This document shows positions 1 to 11,594 of a DNA stretch of 64,000 bases, in pieces. The DNA is from Corynebacterium sp. MSK041 (lineage in GTDB: Bacteria > Actinomycetota > Actinomycetes > Mycobacteriales > Mycobacteriaceae). The position numbers and the translations under genes were made by a program. Every line of letters begins with the position of its first letter. Position 1 is the stretch's first letter. The notes under the pieces are model-generated. The model did no database searches and had not been told where the DNA came from. It saw only the letters and a program-made list of their open reading frames with translations. The stretch spans positions 62,001 through 126,000 of the forward strand of contig NZ_JASPJK010000003.1 in assembly GCF_030232265.1 (NCBI RefSeq), given 5' to 3'.

Positions 1-1
1 G

Positions 2-643
2 TGGGGCAGCTTGGGGTATCCGCGCCGCGCGTTGAGGCTGAAGGAGTGCGCTGCGGAGATCGCGGAGAAGCATGGCGGGACAGTGCCATGTGAGGTGAGT
101 GAGCTTTTGGAGCTGCCGGGGATTGGGGATTACACGGCGCGCGCGGTGGCGGCGTTCGCGTTTGCGCAGGCAGTGCCGGTGGTGGATACGAACGTGCGGC
201 GGGTGTATGCGCGGGCCGTGCTCGGGCGGCCACTGGCGAAGCCGCAGAAGGCAGAGTTGGAATGGATCGCCGCGTTGCTGCCGGAGGAGGATGCGCACGT
301 GTTCTCGGCCGGGCTCATGGAGCTGGGCGCGCTGGTGTGCACTGCGACGCAGCCGGCATGTGGGTCGTGTCCGCTCGCGGACTCGTGCGCGTGGCTCGCC
401 GCCGGTTCCCCACCACCGACCGCGGAAGAGCTAGCCGGCAAGAAGGTGCAAAAGTTCGAGGGCACCGACCGGCAAGTGCGCGGCAAAATCATGAAAGTGC
501 TGCGCGAGGCACCCGAGCCAGTGCCGCAAGAAGCCATCGACGTGGTGTGGCCCGACGCCCCGCAACGTTCGCGGGCGCTCTATTCATTGCTCAAAGACGG
601 CCTCGCCGTCCAGAACGCTGACGGGCACTTCCACCTGCCGTAG
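2..643 (+). CDS. mutY: A/G-specific adenine glycosylase MutY, 3' part
   Basis: Base-excision repair enzyme that removes adenine mispaired with 8-oxoguanine. The gene enters from the left edge: the frame is open from base 2 (Trp-Gly-Ser-Leu-Gly-Tyr-Pro) with no start in view, so this is a 5'-truncated view of an intact gene. Visible hallmarks are the helix-hairpin-helix LPGIGDYTARAV, the catalytic Asp in VVDTNVRRV, and the iron-sulfur loop Cys-X6-Cys-X2-Cys-X5-Cys (CTATQPACGSCPLADSC). The C-terminal region that reads 8-oxoG is short. The stop directly abuts the stop of the convergent small gene at 644. Family assignment is secure. Confidence 0.95.
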   Translation, partial: WGSLGYPRRALRLKECAAEIAEKHGGTVPCEVSELLELPGIGDYTARAVAAFAFAQAVPVVDTNVRRVYARAVLGRPLAKPQKAELEWIAALLPEEDAHVFSAGLMELGALVCTATQPACGSCPLADSCAWLAAGSPPPTAEELAGKKVQKFEGTDRQVRGKIMKVLREAPEPVPQEAIDVVWPDAPQRSRALYSLLKDGLAVQNADGHFHLP

Positions 644-814
644 CTACTTCCAGCGCCCCCGGTACGTCATCCCACCAGGCAAGTTCACCCACACTCCGCC
701 ACGGGAGTTAAAGGTCACCGGCCCCACCTTTGTGGACACGGACGCCCCGGAACCGGAGATGTTGATCCACGAGTTCTTGCCCAGTTTCTTCTTATCGCGG
801 TACATCAAACCCAT
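644..814 (-). CDS. DUF4236 small protein
   Basis: A 56-residue protein. It carries the DUF4236 pattern: a short basic N-terminus (MGLMYRDKKKLGKNS), then a Gly/Ser-rich beta segment (INISGSGASVSTKVGP), a VTFNSRGGVWVNLPGG stretch and a Tyr-Arg end. DUF4236 proteins are small, all-beta and of unknown function. The start is the ATG at 814; a second Met three codons in (805) is equally possible. No clear Shine-Dalgarno is seen. The gene converges on mutY with no gap between the stop codons. What it does is unknown. Confidence 0.7.
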   Translation of the reverse strand: MGLMYRDKKKLGKNSWINISGSGASVSTKVGPVTFNSRGGVWVNLPGGMTYRGRWK

Positions 815-889
815 AACTTCAAAATCTTAGATCACCCGCCGCGAAAAAGATGCTCGGCTCGAACGGCCACGAAAAAGCGGGGGCTACTT

Positions 890-901
890 TAGGATTCACT
901 C
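890..901 (+). promoter_or_regulatory. Possible leaderless promoter of the lipase gene
   Basis: A TAGGAT -10-like hexamer (890-895) ends six bases before the ATG at 902, a spacing expected if transcription starts at the A of the start codon. There is no Shine-Dalgarno sequence upstream of that ATG and no convincing -35. Inference only. Confidence 0.35.
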
Positions 902-2245
902 ATGCGTAACCCCGTGTCTCGTTTCTCCTGTTGGGCGGTAGCAGCCGTCATGGTCTTTGTGGCCAGTGGGCAGCCTGCTGGTGCGCAGTTAAGCGTCGAT
1001 AAGCTGCAAGGTGTCTTGGCTCATGCCGCGAACCCCCCTGATAAGCCCCTGCTCAAGCAGTATGACCCGTTCTATGACGACCCGGTTCCGGCAGAGCAGC
1101 TCGATCGCCCCGGAAAGCTCCTGCGCACCCAGCCGGCGCCGCACCTGCTGAACTTGCTCGGTCCAAACTTCCCCGGATATGCGCAACGGATTTTGTATAC
1201 CTCCACCACGGTGGATGGGCGCATCGTGCCGGTGTCGGGCTACATGATTGAGCCCGCAAATCCGTGGCAAGGCGCCGGACCCACCCCGACCGTGGTGTTC
1301 GGCCCCGGTACGCGCGGCGCGGGTGACGGGTGCGCCCCTTCGCGCGGCCCATGGATGATGGGGCAGATCGACCCAGCACAGCCCGCCGTGGGCACGAACT
1401 ACGAGAACCTGCATCACCAGGCCGCCGCGCTGATGGGCATGCGGGTTGTTGTCTCTGACCTCATCGGCTTGGGCACACCCGGCGCGCATACATACGTGCT
1501 ACACACCGAAGAAGGCCACGCGCTTATCGACGCCGCCCGTGCCACCACCCAACCCCACCACCCCGTCGGTTTCTGGGGCTACTCGCAAGGCGGAGGTGCC
1601 TCGGCTGCTGCAGCGGAACTCGCCCCCAGCTACGCGCCGGACCTCAACGTCAAGGGCGCTTTCTCCGGCGCGCCACCTGCGGACCTAGTGGAGACGATGC
1701 GCGGGGTGGACCAATCCTCTATCCTCGCCGTGGTTGGCTTCGCCCTCAACGGCTGGACGGAGCGCTACCCGGAGTTCCAGCCGGCGTTGGACGCGAATTT
1801 AAGTCCACGCGGCCGCGAGTTCCTCAACTCCACGCGTGATGCGTGCATGGCGGATAGTGCGGTCCGGTGGGGTTTCCAGGACTCGCGGACGTTTACCGCG
1901 TCGGGTGAGCCGATGGTGGATGTGCTCACCCGCGACCCAGCGATCCGCCGCAAGCTCGATGAGCAGAAGCTTGGTCAGCGCGCCCCGCAAGCCCCGGTGA
2001 TGGTGTCCACGCTTGGCGGTGACCAGCTCGTGCCCACGTCGCAGGTCATCCAGCTTGCACGCGACTACTGCACTGCGGGAGCCAACGTCACTTTGCTTGA
2101 CGACGCCGTCCCCGCCCTCACCCCTCCCCACAAAATCGGCCTCAACCACGCCATCGGCGTGTTCGCCCACTCTGCCCCGTCCCTGATGTGGCTGGTAGAC
2201 CGCTTCAATGGGGTGCCCAACGCGTCTAACTGCGGCAGCTTCTAG
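902..2245 (+). CDS. Secreted lipase, LIP family alpha/beta hydrolase
   Basis: A 447-residue secreted serine hydrolase. An n-h-c signal peptide (Arg-rich start, hydrophobic core around residues 10-25, Ala-Gly-Ala-Gln cleavage region) precedes a LIP-type fold. The nucleophile elbow is GYSQG with Ser at about residue 228. An HNH-type ending (LNHAIGVFAHSAPSLMWLVDRFNG) matches the secretory-lipase family found in actinobacteria and yeasts. The likely substrates are triacylglycerols or other esters outside the cell, but substrate cannot be read from sequence. It stands alone, running away from mutY and towards clpC. Confidence 0.85.
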   Translation: MRNPVSRFSCWAVAAVMVFVASGQPAGAQLSVDKLQGVLAHAANPPDKPLLKQYDPFYDDPVPAEQLDRPGKLLRTQPAPHLLNLLGPNFPGYAQRILYTSTTVDGRIVPVSGYMIEPANPWQGAGPTPTVVFGPGTRGAGDGCAPSRGPWMMGQIDPAQPAVGTNYENLHHQAAALMGMRVVVSDLIGLGTPGAHTYVLHTEEGHALIDAARATTQPHHPVGFWGYSQGGGASAAAAELAPSYAPDLNVKGAFSGAPPADLVETMRGVDQSSILAVVGFALNGWTERYPEFQPALDANLSPRGREFLNSTRDACMADSAVRWGFQDSRTFTASGEPMVDVLTRDPAIRRKLDEQKLGQRAPQAPVMVSTLGGDQLVPTSQVIQLARDYCTAGANVTLLDDAVPALTPPHKIGLNHAIGVFAHSAPSLMWLVDRFNGVPNASNCGSF

Positions 2246-2323
2246 CCAGGGAAACTTCTAACTGGAGGAACAGCGCGCGCCGCCATAAACAGTTCTTCAC
2301 GTCATTTTTGGCGCAGAGATAAA

Positions 2324-2367
2324 CCCCGCCGGCTTCCCTCAGCAGTTCGTTGAGGAAGGTGGCGGGG
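2324..2367 (-). terminator. Terminator of clpC
   Basis: A long interrupted hairpin (outer arms CCCCGCC/GGCGGGG, inner arms CTTCC-CTCA/TGAG-GAAG) lies just past the clpC stop. Reading on the minus strand it is followed by only three T, so it may be a moderate or bidirectional terminator shared with the lipase gene. Confidence 0.55.
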
Positions 2368-2378
2368 TCTATTAGCAG

Positions 2379-5183
<2,805 letters not shown>

Positions 5184-5295
5184 GTGGCTACCCCTTTATT
5201 GGCTAAATGAAATCGTTCCACCCACCATAACGCGGGGTCGTCGGAACACTTCCCACGCTTCTGCACGGAAAAGCCATAATCCCAGCTAAAGGGCA

Positions 5296-5314
5296 TGTTC
5301 GCCAGTAGCGAACA
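5296..5314. promoter_or_regulatory. ClgR-like operator upstream of clpC
   Basis: A perfect 7-bp inverted repeat, TGTTCGC-CAGTA-GCGAACA, lies about 110 bp upstream of the clpC start. It fits the ClgR box described for C. glutamicum (WNNWCGCYNANRGCGWWS) with one central mismatch. ClgR activates clp genes in that genus. Downstream on the minus strand a GATTATG-like -10 is possible. Confidence 0.7.
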
Positions 5315-5331
5315 CCCTTTTTGGTGCGGTT

Positions 5332-7005
5332 TTACAGCAGGGCGTGCAGCCCCGGATCAGCCAGGGCGAGGGCAGCGGCGCGCGCGTCGTCCGCAGTCCG
5401 CGCGGCAAGAGCATGTTCGGCCATCTGCTGGCAGGTGTTCAGGTCGTGCAAAAGCAGCGCCGCGCGCACAGCGGGAATGTTCGCCGACACCATGGACAAG
5501 GACGTCACGCCAAGCCCCACGAGCACGAGCGCGAAGAGCGGATCACCGCCAGCCGCGCCGCACACGCCGACGGGAACACCGTTCGCACCACGACACGTCG
5601 CATGCATGAGCGCCAGCACCGCTGGTTGCCACGGGGACAGCAGCGACGGCCCAGCCAATCGGTCCGCCGCCATGGTGAACTGCGCCAAATCGTTCGTGCC
5701 TATCGACGCAAACTCCGCCACCCCCAACAACTCCCCCGCACAGATCGCCGCGGCAGGGGTCTCCACCATGATTCCGGCCCGCGGGAGCCCGGCCTTTTTC
5801 GCCTTATCGACGAACCACTCAACCTCCCCCACCTCCCCCACCATCGGCGCCATCACCCACAGGTCCGCCTCCGGCACCGCTGCGTGCGCGGCGGCAAGAG
5901 CCGCGAGTTGGTCGTCCATGAGGCCTTCCTGCACACGGGTCAAGCGGATACCGCGACGACCGAGCGCTGGGTTCTCCTCAGAGCCAGAGTCAACGAAGGC
6001 CAAGGGCTTGTCCGCACCCGCGTCGAGGGTGCGCACCACCACCGTGCGCGCACCAAACGCGCGCAGGACCTCGGTGTAGGCCTCCGTTTGTTCGGCAACG
6101 CTGGGGGCTTCTGCCCGGTCAAGGAAAAGGAATTCGGTGCGGAACAGACCCACGCCTTCAACATCCGTGTCAGCTACCGATGCAACATCGGCCGGGGTGC
6201 CAATGTTGGCCATGAGCTTCACCGGATGCCCATCTTTCGTGGCTCCTGGTCCGGCCGAACCAGCCAGTGCAGTCGCGTGGCGCGCAGACCGGTCACGCAG
6301 CTCAGCGATGTCATGAAGGGTCGGCGCGAGGATGACGGTGCCGGTGGTGGGGTCGAGGGCGATGGGAGTGCCACGGTCAAGCAAACCATTTATGCCAGCA
6401 ACTTGGACGATCATAGGAATGCCGAGCTGAGCTGCGAGAATCGCCGTGTGCGACGTGGTGCCGCCAGCTTCGGTGACCAGGCCGAGGACCATCGTTGGGT
6501 CGAGCGTCACGATGTCGGCGGGCGCGAGGTCCCGTGCGACGAGGATGGATGGGCGGCCGAATGCCGGAATTCCCGGCTCCGGCAGGTCGCGCAGGTGGGC
6601 GATGGCGCGGTCACGGATGTCGTAGAGGTCTGTCACGCGCTCAACCATGCGGCCGCCGAGGCTGCGGAGCTTCTGTGCGTAGACCTCCACCGCGGCATGC
6701 ACGGCAGCGGTGATGCCGGCACCGGCGGCGAGCTCCACATCGACACCTTTGATCAGCGCGCGGTCCTGCGCCAATGCTGCGGTTGCCTCAAGGATCGGAG
6801 CAGCCTCCGGGGCGTGCTCCGCGCGCGCGAGCATGCCGGCAGCGACAGCAGCGAGGGCCGCGCGCACCCGCTGACCATCGGCTTCCGCGTCGGTGCAAGC
6901 TGGTTCGTGCGGGTCAACCCCCGCGGCGGGAGCGACGACCACGGCGGGGCCAACTACAGAAGCACCAGCCACACCAACGCCGTGAAGGACATGCCTATCA
7001 GCCAT
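5332..7005 (-). CDS. ptsI: Phosphoenolpyruvate-protein phosphotransferase (PTS enzyme I)
   Basis: General PTS enzyme I passes phosphate from PEP to HPr. At 557 residues the length is normal. The phospho-His signature GGTTSHTAIL places the active His at residue 186. The PEP-binding TIM barrel is recognisable by FLFLDR, VVRTLDAGADKP, RGIRLT and the PEP-site IGTNDLAQF and GVCGAAGGDP (Cys) motifs near the C-terminus. The N-terminal HPr-binding part is Ala-rich and divergent. No HPr, EII or fructose gene is nearby, which is unusual for Corynebacterium, where ptsI normally sits with fru genes. It follows the lipoprotein gene by 21 bp and may be cotranscribed with lysS. Confidence 0.93.
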   Translation of the reverse strand: MADRHVLHGVGVAGASVVGPAVVVAPAAGVDPHEPACTDAEADGQRVRAALAAVAAGMLARAEHAPEAAPILEATAALAQDRALIKGVDVELAAGAGITAAVHAAVEVYAQKLRSLGGRMVERVTDLYDIRDRAIAHLRDLPEPGIPAFGRPSILVARDLAPADIVTLDPTMVLGLVTEAGGTTSHTAILAAQLGIPMIVQVAGINGLLDRGTPIALDPTTGTVILAPTLHDIAELRDRSARHATALAGSAGPGATKDGHPVKLMANIGTPADVASVADTDVEGVGLFRTEFLFLDRAEAPSVAEQTEAYTEVLRAFGARTVVVRTLDAGADKPLAFVDSGSEENPALGRRGIRLTRVQEGLMDDQLAALAAAHAAVPEADLWVMAPMVGEVGEVEWFVDKAKKAGLPRAGIMVETPAAAICAGELLGVAEFASIGTNDLAQFTMAADRLAGPSLLSPWQPAVLALMHATCRGANGVPVGVCGAAGGDPLFALVLVGLGVTSLSMVSANIPAVRAALLLHDLNTCQQMAEHALAARTADDARAAALALADPGLHALL

Positions 7006-7026
7006 GCGTGTTCCTTTCCCGGCCCC

Positions 7027-7524
7027 CTAGCAGGGATCGTGGAAATCGCCAGAGTTGTTCAAAGTTCGGCCGTTGCCACCATAGCGGGCTTTCGCCGCGC
7101 ACATCCCCGCTTCATCGGAACCAAAATCAAGGTAGACGGGATAGATCAGATTCCCATCGACGCTTTTACGCAGGGAGGAACACTGCCCCGGGACGGTGAA
7201 CTCTTTATCGGCGGGGCTGCCGGTGAGCACGGCTTCGGCAAGGTGGTTGTAGGTCTCTTCAGCGCCGTGTTCGTCGATGACAGACATGAGAATCAGGATG
7301 TTGCGCCCGTCGCATGCCGGAAATGAGGCTTCTTTCGAGGCCCCATCACGGGTAACCGCCGCAATAAAGTCATCACTCTTGCTTATCGACGACGCCGTCG
7401 TGGTCGTCGACGTCGTCGGCACCAGCGTCATCTCTACTTCCTCCAGCCCCTCACTGGAGCAGGCGGTCACACCCGCGGCCAGTGCGAGCATGGTAAAGCC
7501 ACCGGTCCAGCGAGTCAGACGCAT
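7027..7524 (-). CDS. Small lipoprotein of unknown function
   Basis: 165 residues. A type II signal peptide ends in the lipobox Val-Thr-Ala-Cys (Cys at about residue 22), so the mature protein should be lipid-anchored on the outer face of the cytoplasmic membrane. A Thr/Ser-rich linker (TTSTTTTASS) is followed by a globular part with CDGRNILILMSV, a YPVYLDFG segment, then AAKARYG and a final Cys, which could form disulfides. I do not recognise a catalytic motif. It is tucked between lysS (5 bp upstream) and ptsI, suggesting one transcript. Confidence 0.7.
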   Translation of the reverse strand: MRLTRWTGGFTMLALAAGVTACSSEGLEEVEMTLVPTTSTTTTASSISKSDDFIAAVTRDGASKEASFPACDGRNILILMSVIDEHGAEETYNHLAEAVLTGSPADKEFTVPGQCSSLRKSVDGNLIYPVYLDFGSDEAGMCAAKARYGGNGRTLNNSGDFHDPC

Positions 7525-7529
7525 AAGGT

Positions 7530-9080
7530 TTAGGCCTCGGGGCGCACCAGCGGGAAGAGGACGGTCTCGCGGATACCCAGGCCGGTCAGGGCCATGAGCA
7601 GGCGGTCCACGCCCATGCCGCAGCCGGCAGTGGGGGGCATGCCTTGTTCCATGGCGGCGAGGAAGTCCTCGTCGAGAACCATGGCTTCGTCATCGCCGTG
7701 GGCGGCGAGGCGGGCTTGGTCTTCGAAGCGTTCGCGCTGGATCACCGGGTCAACGAGCTCGGAGTAGCCGGTGGCCAACTCGAAACCGCGGACGTAGAGG
7801 TCGAACTTCTCGGTCACGCCACGCTGTTCGCGGTGGTCGCGGGTCAAAGGGGAGGTCTCCACCGGGAAGTTGATCACAAAGGTCGGTTCGTAGAGCTGGT
7901 CAGCACACAGGTGCTCCCAGATTTCCTCAACGAGTTTGCCCTGGAGCCAGCCTTCGTCCTTGGGCACCTTCAGGCCGATGACGTCCGCAATGCCCTTGAG
8001 TTCCTCCACGGAGGAATCCACGGTGACCTCCGGCTGGCCGGGGAACTTGCGAGCCAAAGCCTCGTTCAAAGACGGGTACATCTCCATGACCTTCCAGTCG
8101 CCGCCGAGGTCGTAGGAGGTGCCGTCGGCAAGCGTGACGGTGGTGGAGCCGAAGACTTCCTGCGCGCAGAACTGCACGAGTTCCTTCATGGTCTGCGCGC
8201 CGTCCTTGTAGGTGCCCCATGCCTGGTAGGTCTCCAGCATGGTGAACTCCGGCGAGTGTGAGGAGTCAATGCCTTCGTTGCGGAAGTTGCGGTTGAGCTC
8301 GAAGACGCGCTCAATGCCGCCGACGACGCAGCGCTTGAGGTACAGCTCCGGCGCAATGCGCAGGTAGAGGTCCATGTCCAGCGCGTTAGAGCGAGTAATG
8401 AATGGGCGCGCCGCGGCACCGCCGTGCAGGGTCTGCAACATCGGGGTTTCCACCTCGACGAAGTCATGGCCCGTGAGGAACTTACGCACAGCCGCGATGA
8501 CCTTGATGCGGGTCATGGCATTCTTGCGGGCGTCTTCGCGCATGATCAGGTCGGTGTAGCGGTGGCGCACACGCTGCTCTTCGTTCATATCCGCGAAGGC
8601 AACGGGCAGCGGGCGCAGCGCCTTCGACGTCATGCGCCAAGACTGCGCCATGACAGAGAGCTCCCCGCGTTTCGACGCAATCACGCGCCCCCTCACCGAC
8701 ACAATGTCACCCAAGTCCGTGTCCGACTTCCACGCGGCCAGCGCCTCTTCGCCGACCTCAGCCAGAGAAAGCATGACCTGCAGCTGCGTGCCATCACCCT
8801 CCTGGAGGGTGGCAAAGCACAGCTTGCCGGTGTTGCGCTGGAACATGATGCGTCCGGCGACGGCCACCTCGTCGGAGGTTTCTTCGCCGGGGTGGAGGGC
8901 CACGGTGCCGTCGATAAGCTTGGGCGACTCTTCTGTCACAACGTGGTACTTGTTGCGCAGATCCTTCAGCGACGTGGTGCGGTCCACGACGACGGGGTAT
9001 GGCTCATGCCCCTCGCTAAGAAGCTTTTCGCGCTTCGCACGGCGGATCTGTTGCTGTTCTGAAAGGTCCTGGGTAGTCAC
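7530..9080 (-). CDS. lysS: Lysyl-tRNA synthetase, class II
   Basis: Charges tRNA-Lys. 516 residues: an N-terminal OB-fold anticodon-binding domain (about 60-170) followed by the class II catalytic core. Visible motifs: motif 2 ([18 protein letters not shown]), the lysine-binding [12 protein letters not shown] region, and motif 3 ([15 protein letters not shown]) with its conserved Arg. The start [20 protein letters not shown] matches family members. First gene of a probable lysS-lipoprotein(-ptsI) unit. One copy of the CGTCGATAAGC word lies in it (8909-8919). Confidence 0.97.
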   Translation of the reverse strand: MTTQDLSEQQQIRRAKREKLLSEGHEPYPVVVDRTTSLKDLRNKYHVVTEESPKLIDGTVALHPGEETSDEVAVAGRIMFQRNTGKLCFATLQEGDGTQLQVMLSLAEVGEEALAAWKSDTDLGDIVSVRGRVIASKRGELSVMAQSWRMTSKALRPLPVAFADMNEEQRVRHRYTDLIMREDARKNAMTRIKVIAAVRKFLTGHDFVEVETPMLQTLHGGAAARPFITRSNALDMDLYLRIAPELYLKRCVVGGIERVFELNRNFRNEGIDSSHSPEFTMLETYQAWGTYKDGAQTMKELVQFCAQEVFGSTTVTLADGTSYDLGGDWKVMEMYPSLNEALARKFPGQPEVTVDSSVEELKGIADVIGLKVPKDEGWLQGKLVEEIWEHLCADQLYEPTFVINFPVETSPLTRDHREQRGVTEKFDLYVRGFELATGYSELVDPVIQRERFEDQARLAAHGDDEAMVLDEDFLAAMEQGMPPTAGCGMGVDRLLMALTGLGIRETVLFPLVRPEA

Positions 9081-9105
9081 GGCTATCTACCGTAGTCGGT
9101 TTGGC

Positions 9106-9258
9106 TCACCAATACTCGGGCAGGGTCCACACCGGCGGGTCATCCAGTTGACCACCCGGGTGGATCGTGCCGTCTTTGCCCGCATAAATCGCGTCTGCCT
9201 TGCGGGGCGACAGCGAACTGTGCACGGCGAGGACGGTTAACCACGCGACTTTTCGCAC
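9106..9258 (-). CDS. Possible 50-residue secreted or membrane peptide
   Basis: An uninterrupted 50-codon frame opens with GTG at 9258 inside the last codons of the pseudokinase gene and ends 25 bp before lysS. The translation starts Met-Arg-Lys, then a short hydrophobic run (VAWLTVLAV), a possible Ala-Asp-Ala cleavage region, and a polar tail rich in Gly, Asp and Pro ending in PEYW. This could be a small exported peptide, translationally coupled to the gene before it. An inner GTG (codon 13) is an alternative start. No family is recognised and it could be chance. Confidence 0.35.
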   Translation of the reverse strand: MRKVAWLTVLAVHSSLSPRKADAIYAGKDGTIHPGGQLDDPPVWTLPEYW

Positions 9259-10592
9259 AGGTTGAGGTACATGCGCTTGCTTTCGGCTTCACCACCGTTG
9301 ACCACGAACAAGTACTGTGCGTCCTCGCCTTCTGGGACGATGCGGTAGGCCGGTGGGGTCACGTCTTCCATCTTGTAGGAGCGTGCAGAGCACTTCTCAT
9401 TACCAATGACTTCCGCGTCTCCGTCCGGTAGCTGGCTGTCGCGGGTCTGCTCATCGCCGTAATCAATGATGCTCACGCCGAGGTCCTGGTCAGAGCAGCG
9501 GATGCGGGCCTTCTGCCCATCCTCCGGGGACTGGGACTGGCACTTCATGTTCAGCCAGCCACGCTGACCGGATTTCTCCGAAATGATCCGCGGGAACGTG
9601 TCCGCCATCTTCTGCTCTTGCGCATTCCAGTCCTCGCCCTGGTTGTTCCAGAGCCACCAGCCACCAGCGCCGATTCCGCCAAGCAGCAACAAGATCACGA
9701 ACACGAGCAGCCAGGTCAGACCCTTGGACTTCTTCTTCGGTTGTGGCTCAAAAGCCGCCGGCTGGCCGTAGCCTGCCGGGTAGCCGTAAGGCTGCTGGTA
9801 TTGCGGTTGCACGGGCGGGAAACCCGGGTTGGTGTCTGGGAAGTGCTGCTTCGGGCGCTCCGGCTGCTCTTCTACCGGCTGGGCGGGCAGGCCCCACTGC
9901 ACTGTCGCGTCGTCGGCCTCTGCTTCGGGCTGAGCCTTGTGGGGGAAAGCCAATTTCTCCAGGTAGTCGCTGGCGGATACAGTAGATTCCAGCAGCTCCT
10001 CATCCACCGGTTTGGTGGTCAACTGGGAGATAATCTCCGCGAAGGTACGGCGGTTCTCAGCTGCAGTGCTCGTGGCATCCGGTGTGGGGCCGACCATTGC
10101 CAGCATCACCGGCGCAGACAGGTTGCCCTGCTGCACCAGAAGGTTGTCCACGTTCAGGGACCGCGCCAAAAGATCAGCGTGATCAGCATTGTTGTAGTGG
10201 TCAATAGCGCTGGCCACCGGCGCGAGCAGACTGTGCGCCTCGGAGTTGGAGAACGGGGTGCCCCACTTCACACGCCCCTCAATGATGGAGCGCAGCGTAT
10301 TACCCTTCGCCTCATCGCGCACCACGTAGAGCTTGCCGTCCTCGGTGACACCGCAGTCACGCAACGACACCACTGCTGGCTCATCCAACCAGCGCAGGCC
10401 GGAAGCGAGCTGAGTGATGGCGGTAACCCGGTCGCCTTCGACGACCTCGTTGAACAGCTCCACCTCAGCGGTGCTGTTACCCCACGTGTTCGTAGCAAAG
10501 TAGACGGTGGAATCCGCTGTCGCCGCTTTTTCCTTTAATTCCGTCAACGCATACTTTTCGTGCAGGAGCTGAGCAAGCTGTGAATCAACCAT
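9237..10592 (-). CDS. Membrane-anchored protein kinase-like protein (pseudokinase)
   Basis: 451 residues in three parts. Residues 1-230 look like a worn-down Ser/Thr kinase fold: where HRDLKPxN is expected the sequence reads ARSLNVDNLLV (no catalytic Asp), and where DFG is expected it reads MVGP; no Gly-rich loop is seen. Then comes a Pro/Gln/Tyr-rich linker (about 230-285), a basic KKKSKG stop, one membrane helix (about 291-312) and an extracytoplasmic domain with four Cys. It should bind or scaffold rather than phosphorylate. Its neighbour 46 bp upstream is a membrane-anchored J-like protein, probably in the same operon. The kinase relationship is my inference from motif positions. Confidence 0.6.
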   Translation of the reverse strand: MVDSQLAQLLHEKYALTELKEKAATADSTVYFATNTWGNSTAEVELFNEVVEGDRVTAITQLASGLRWLDEPAVVSLRDCGVTEDGKLYVVRDEAKGNTLRSIIEGRVKWGTPFSNSEAHSLLAPVASAIDHYNNADHADLLARSLNVDNLLVQQGNLSAPVMLAMVGPTPDATSTAAENRRTFAEIISQLTTKPVDEELLESTVSASDYLEKLAFPHKAQPEAEADDATVQWGLPAQPVEEQPERPKQHFPDTNPGFPPVQPQYQQPYGYPAGYGQPAAFEPQPKKKSKGLTWLLVFVILLLLGGIGAGGWWLWNNQGEDWNAQEQKMADTFPRIISEKSGQRGWLNMKCQSQSPEDGQKARIRCSDQDLGVSIIDYGDEQTRDSQLPDGDAEVIGNEKCSARSYKMEDVTPPAYRIVPEGEDAQYLFVVNGGEAESKRMYLNLCEKSRG

Positions 10593-10637
10593 GGTGAAGC
10601 TTTCGATGTGAACCGATGAGAACTGGGATGTGTACTG

Positions 10638-11594
10638 CTACTTGTAATCGGAGAAGAAATCGCTAGCGTCCCGGTTCGCGAACTGGAAATCAGCAAGGCG
10701 TGCCTTGCCGTCCTGGATCACCACAAAAACAGCACCGCCGGACGAAGAACCGTTCTTGTTGCGAACCTCCACGAAGTACGCCGCATCAGCACCCAACTCA
10801 TCCTTCAATGCACGCTCGTAGGCCTCATCATCGGTCTTTGTAAAGATGTAGAGGAAGTCCCTCGCATCCAAAACCTCGCCAGCCTTCGGGTCAGAAGCCT
10901 TGAAGTAGTTGTCCACGCCCGAGAAGCCGTCGTTCACTTCAAGCTCATCAAGAATGTCGCTGCGCGATTCACTCAACGAGTTGTCAATGAGCCAACGCTC
11001 AGTCTCCTCGTTCGTGCGCAGTTCAAGGAACTGATTGGTCAGCTTCTGTGCCTTCGAGGCATTACGGTCCCCACCACCGATACCGGCGACCAGACCCCAG
11101 ATGAGCAGCATGACCAGCGCAGTGGCCACTGCGGTACCAAGGATGACGCCCTTGGAGGAACGGGCAATCTCTGACTTGGTCTTCTCCATCGCCGGGTTCA
11201 GGCGGTCCTGCGCCATCTTGGAGTACTCGGTGAAGGTCTCGCGACCCTTGTCAAAAGTACTCGGGCCCTGCTCACTCTGCGGCTGACCCGGCGCGAAGCC
11301 CTGCGCACCGGCAGCACCAGCAGCACCTGCCGGGGCACCCCCAAAGTTGGCCTGGGCCAGGTCGCGGAGGGCGGCGATGTTGATGTCGGGCGCGTTGACG
11401 TCGTTAAGCTTCTGATCGTAGAGGCTGCGACGCTGCGGATCACCGAGAATATCGCGGGCGATGCGCAGCTCCTCAATGCCACCCGGGTTGGTGGCAATGC
11501 CGGAGTTGATGCGGTTATCCAGCTCCTGTGCCAGCGTCGCGGGGTCTGCTGAACGGTCGAGGCCGAGCGAGTTGTAGAGGTCGTAGTGTGCCAT
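10638..11594 (-). CDS. Membrane-anchored J-domain-like protein lacking HPD
   Basis: 318 residues. The N-terminus (AHYDLYNSLGLDRSAD ... ARDILGDPQRRSLYD) follows the helix pattern of a DnaJ J-domain, but the loop that should read His-Pro-Asp reads TNPGG, so it is not expected to stimulate DnaK. A Gly/Ala/Gln-rich linker, one transmembrane helix (about residues 145-165) and an extracytoplasmic alpha/beta domain follow. I start it at the ATG at 11594, ahead of the conserved MAHYDLYNSLGL and behind AAAGGAC; the longer GTG start would swallow that ribosome site. Same orientation as the pseudokinase gene. Confidence 0.6.
   Translation of the reverse strand: MAHYDLYNSLGLDRSADPATLAQELDNRINSGIATNPGGIEELRIARDILGDPQRRSLYDQKLNDVNAPDINIAALRDLAQANFGGAPAGAAGAAGAQGFAPGQPQSEQGPSTFDKGRETFTEYSKMAQDRLNPAMEKTKSEIARSSKGVILGTAVATALVMLLIWGLVAGIGGGDRNASKAQKLTNQFLELRTNEETERWLIDNSLSESRSDILDELEVNDGFSGVDNYFKASDPKAGEVLDARDFLYIFTKTDDEAYERALKDELGADAAYFVEVRNKNGSSSGGAVFVVIQDGKARLADFQFANRDASDFFSDYK

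Noticed and set aside
5344-7326. 660-codon plus-strand frame opposite ptsI
   Set aside because: Antisense shadow of ptsI; composition dominated by Arg/His/Ala with no recognisable domain.
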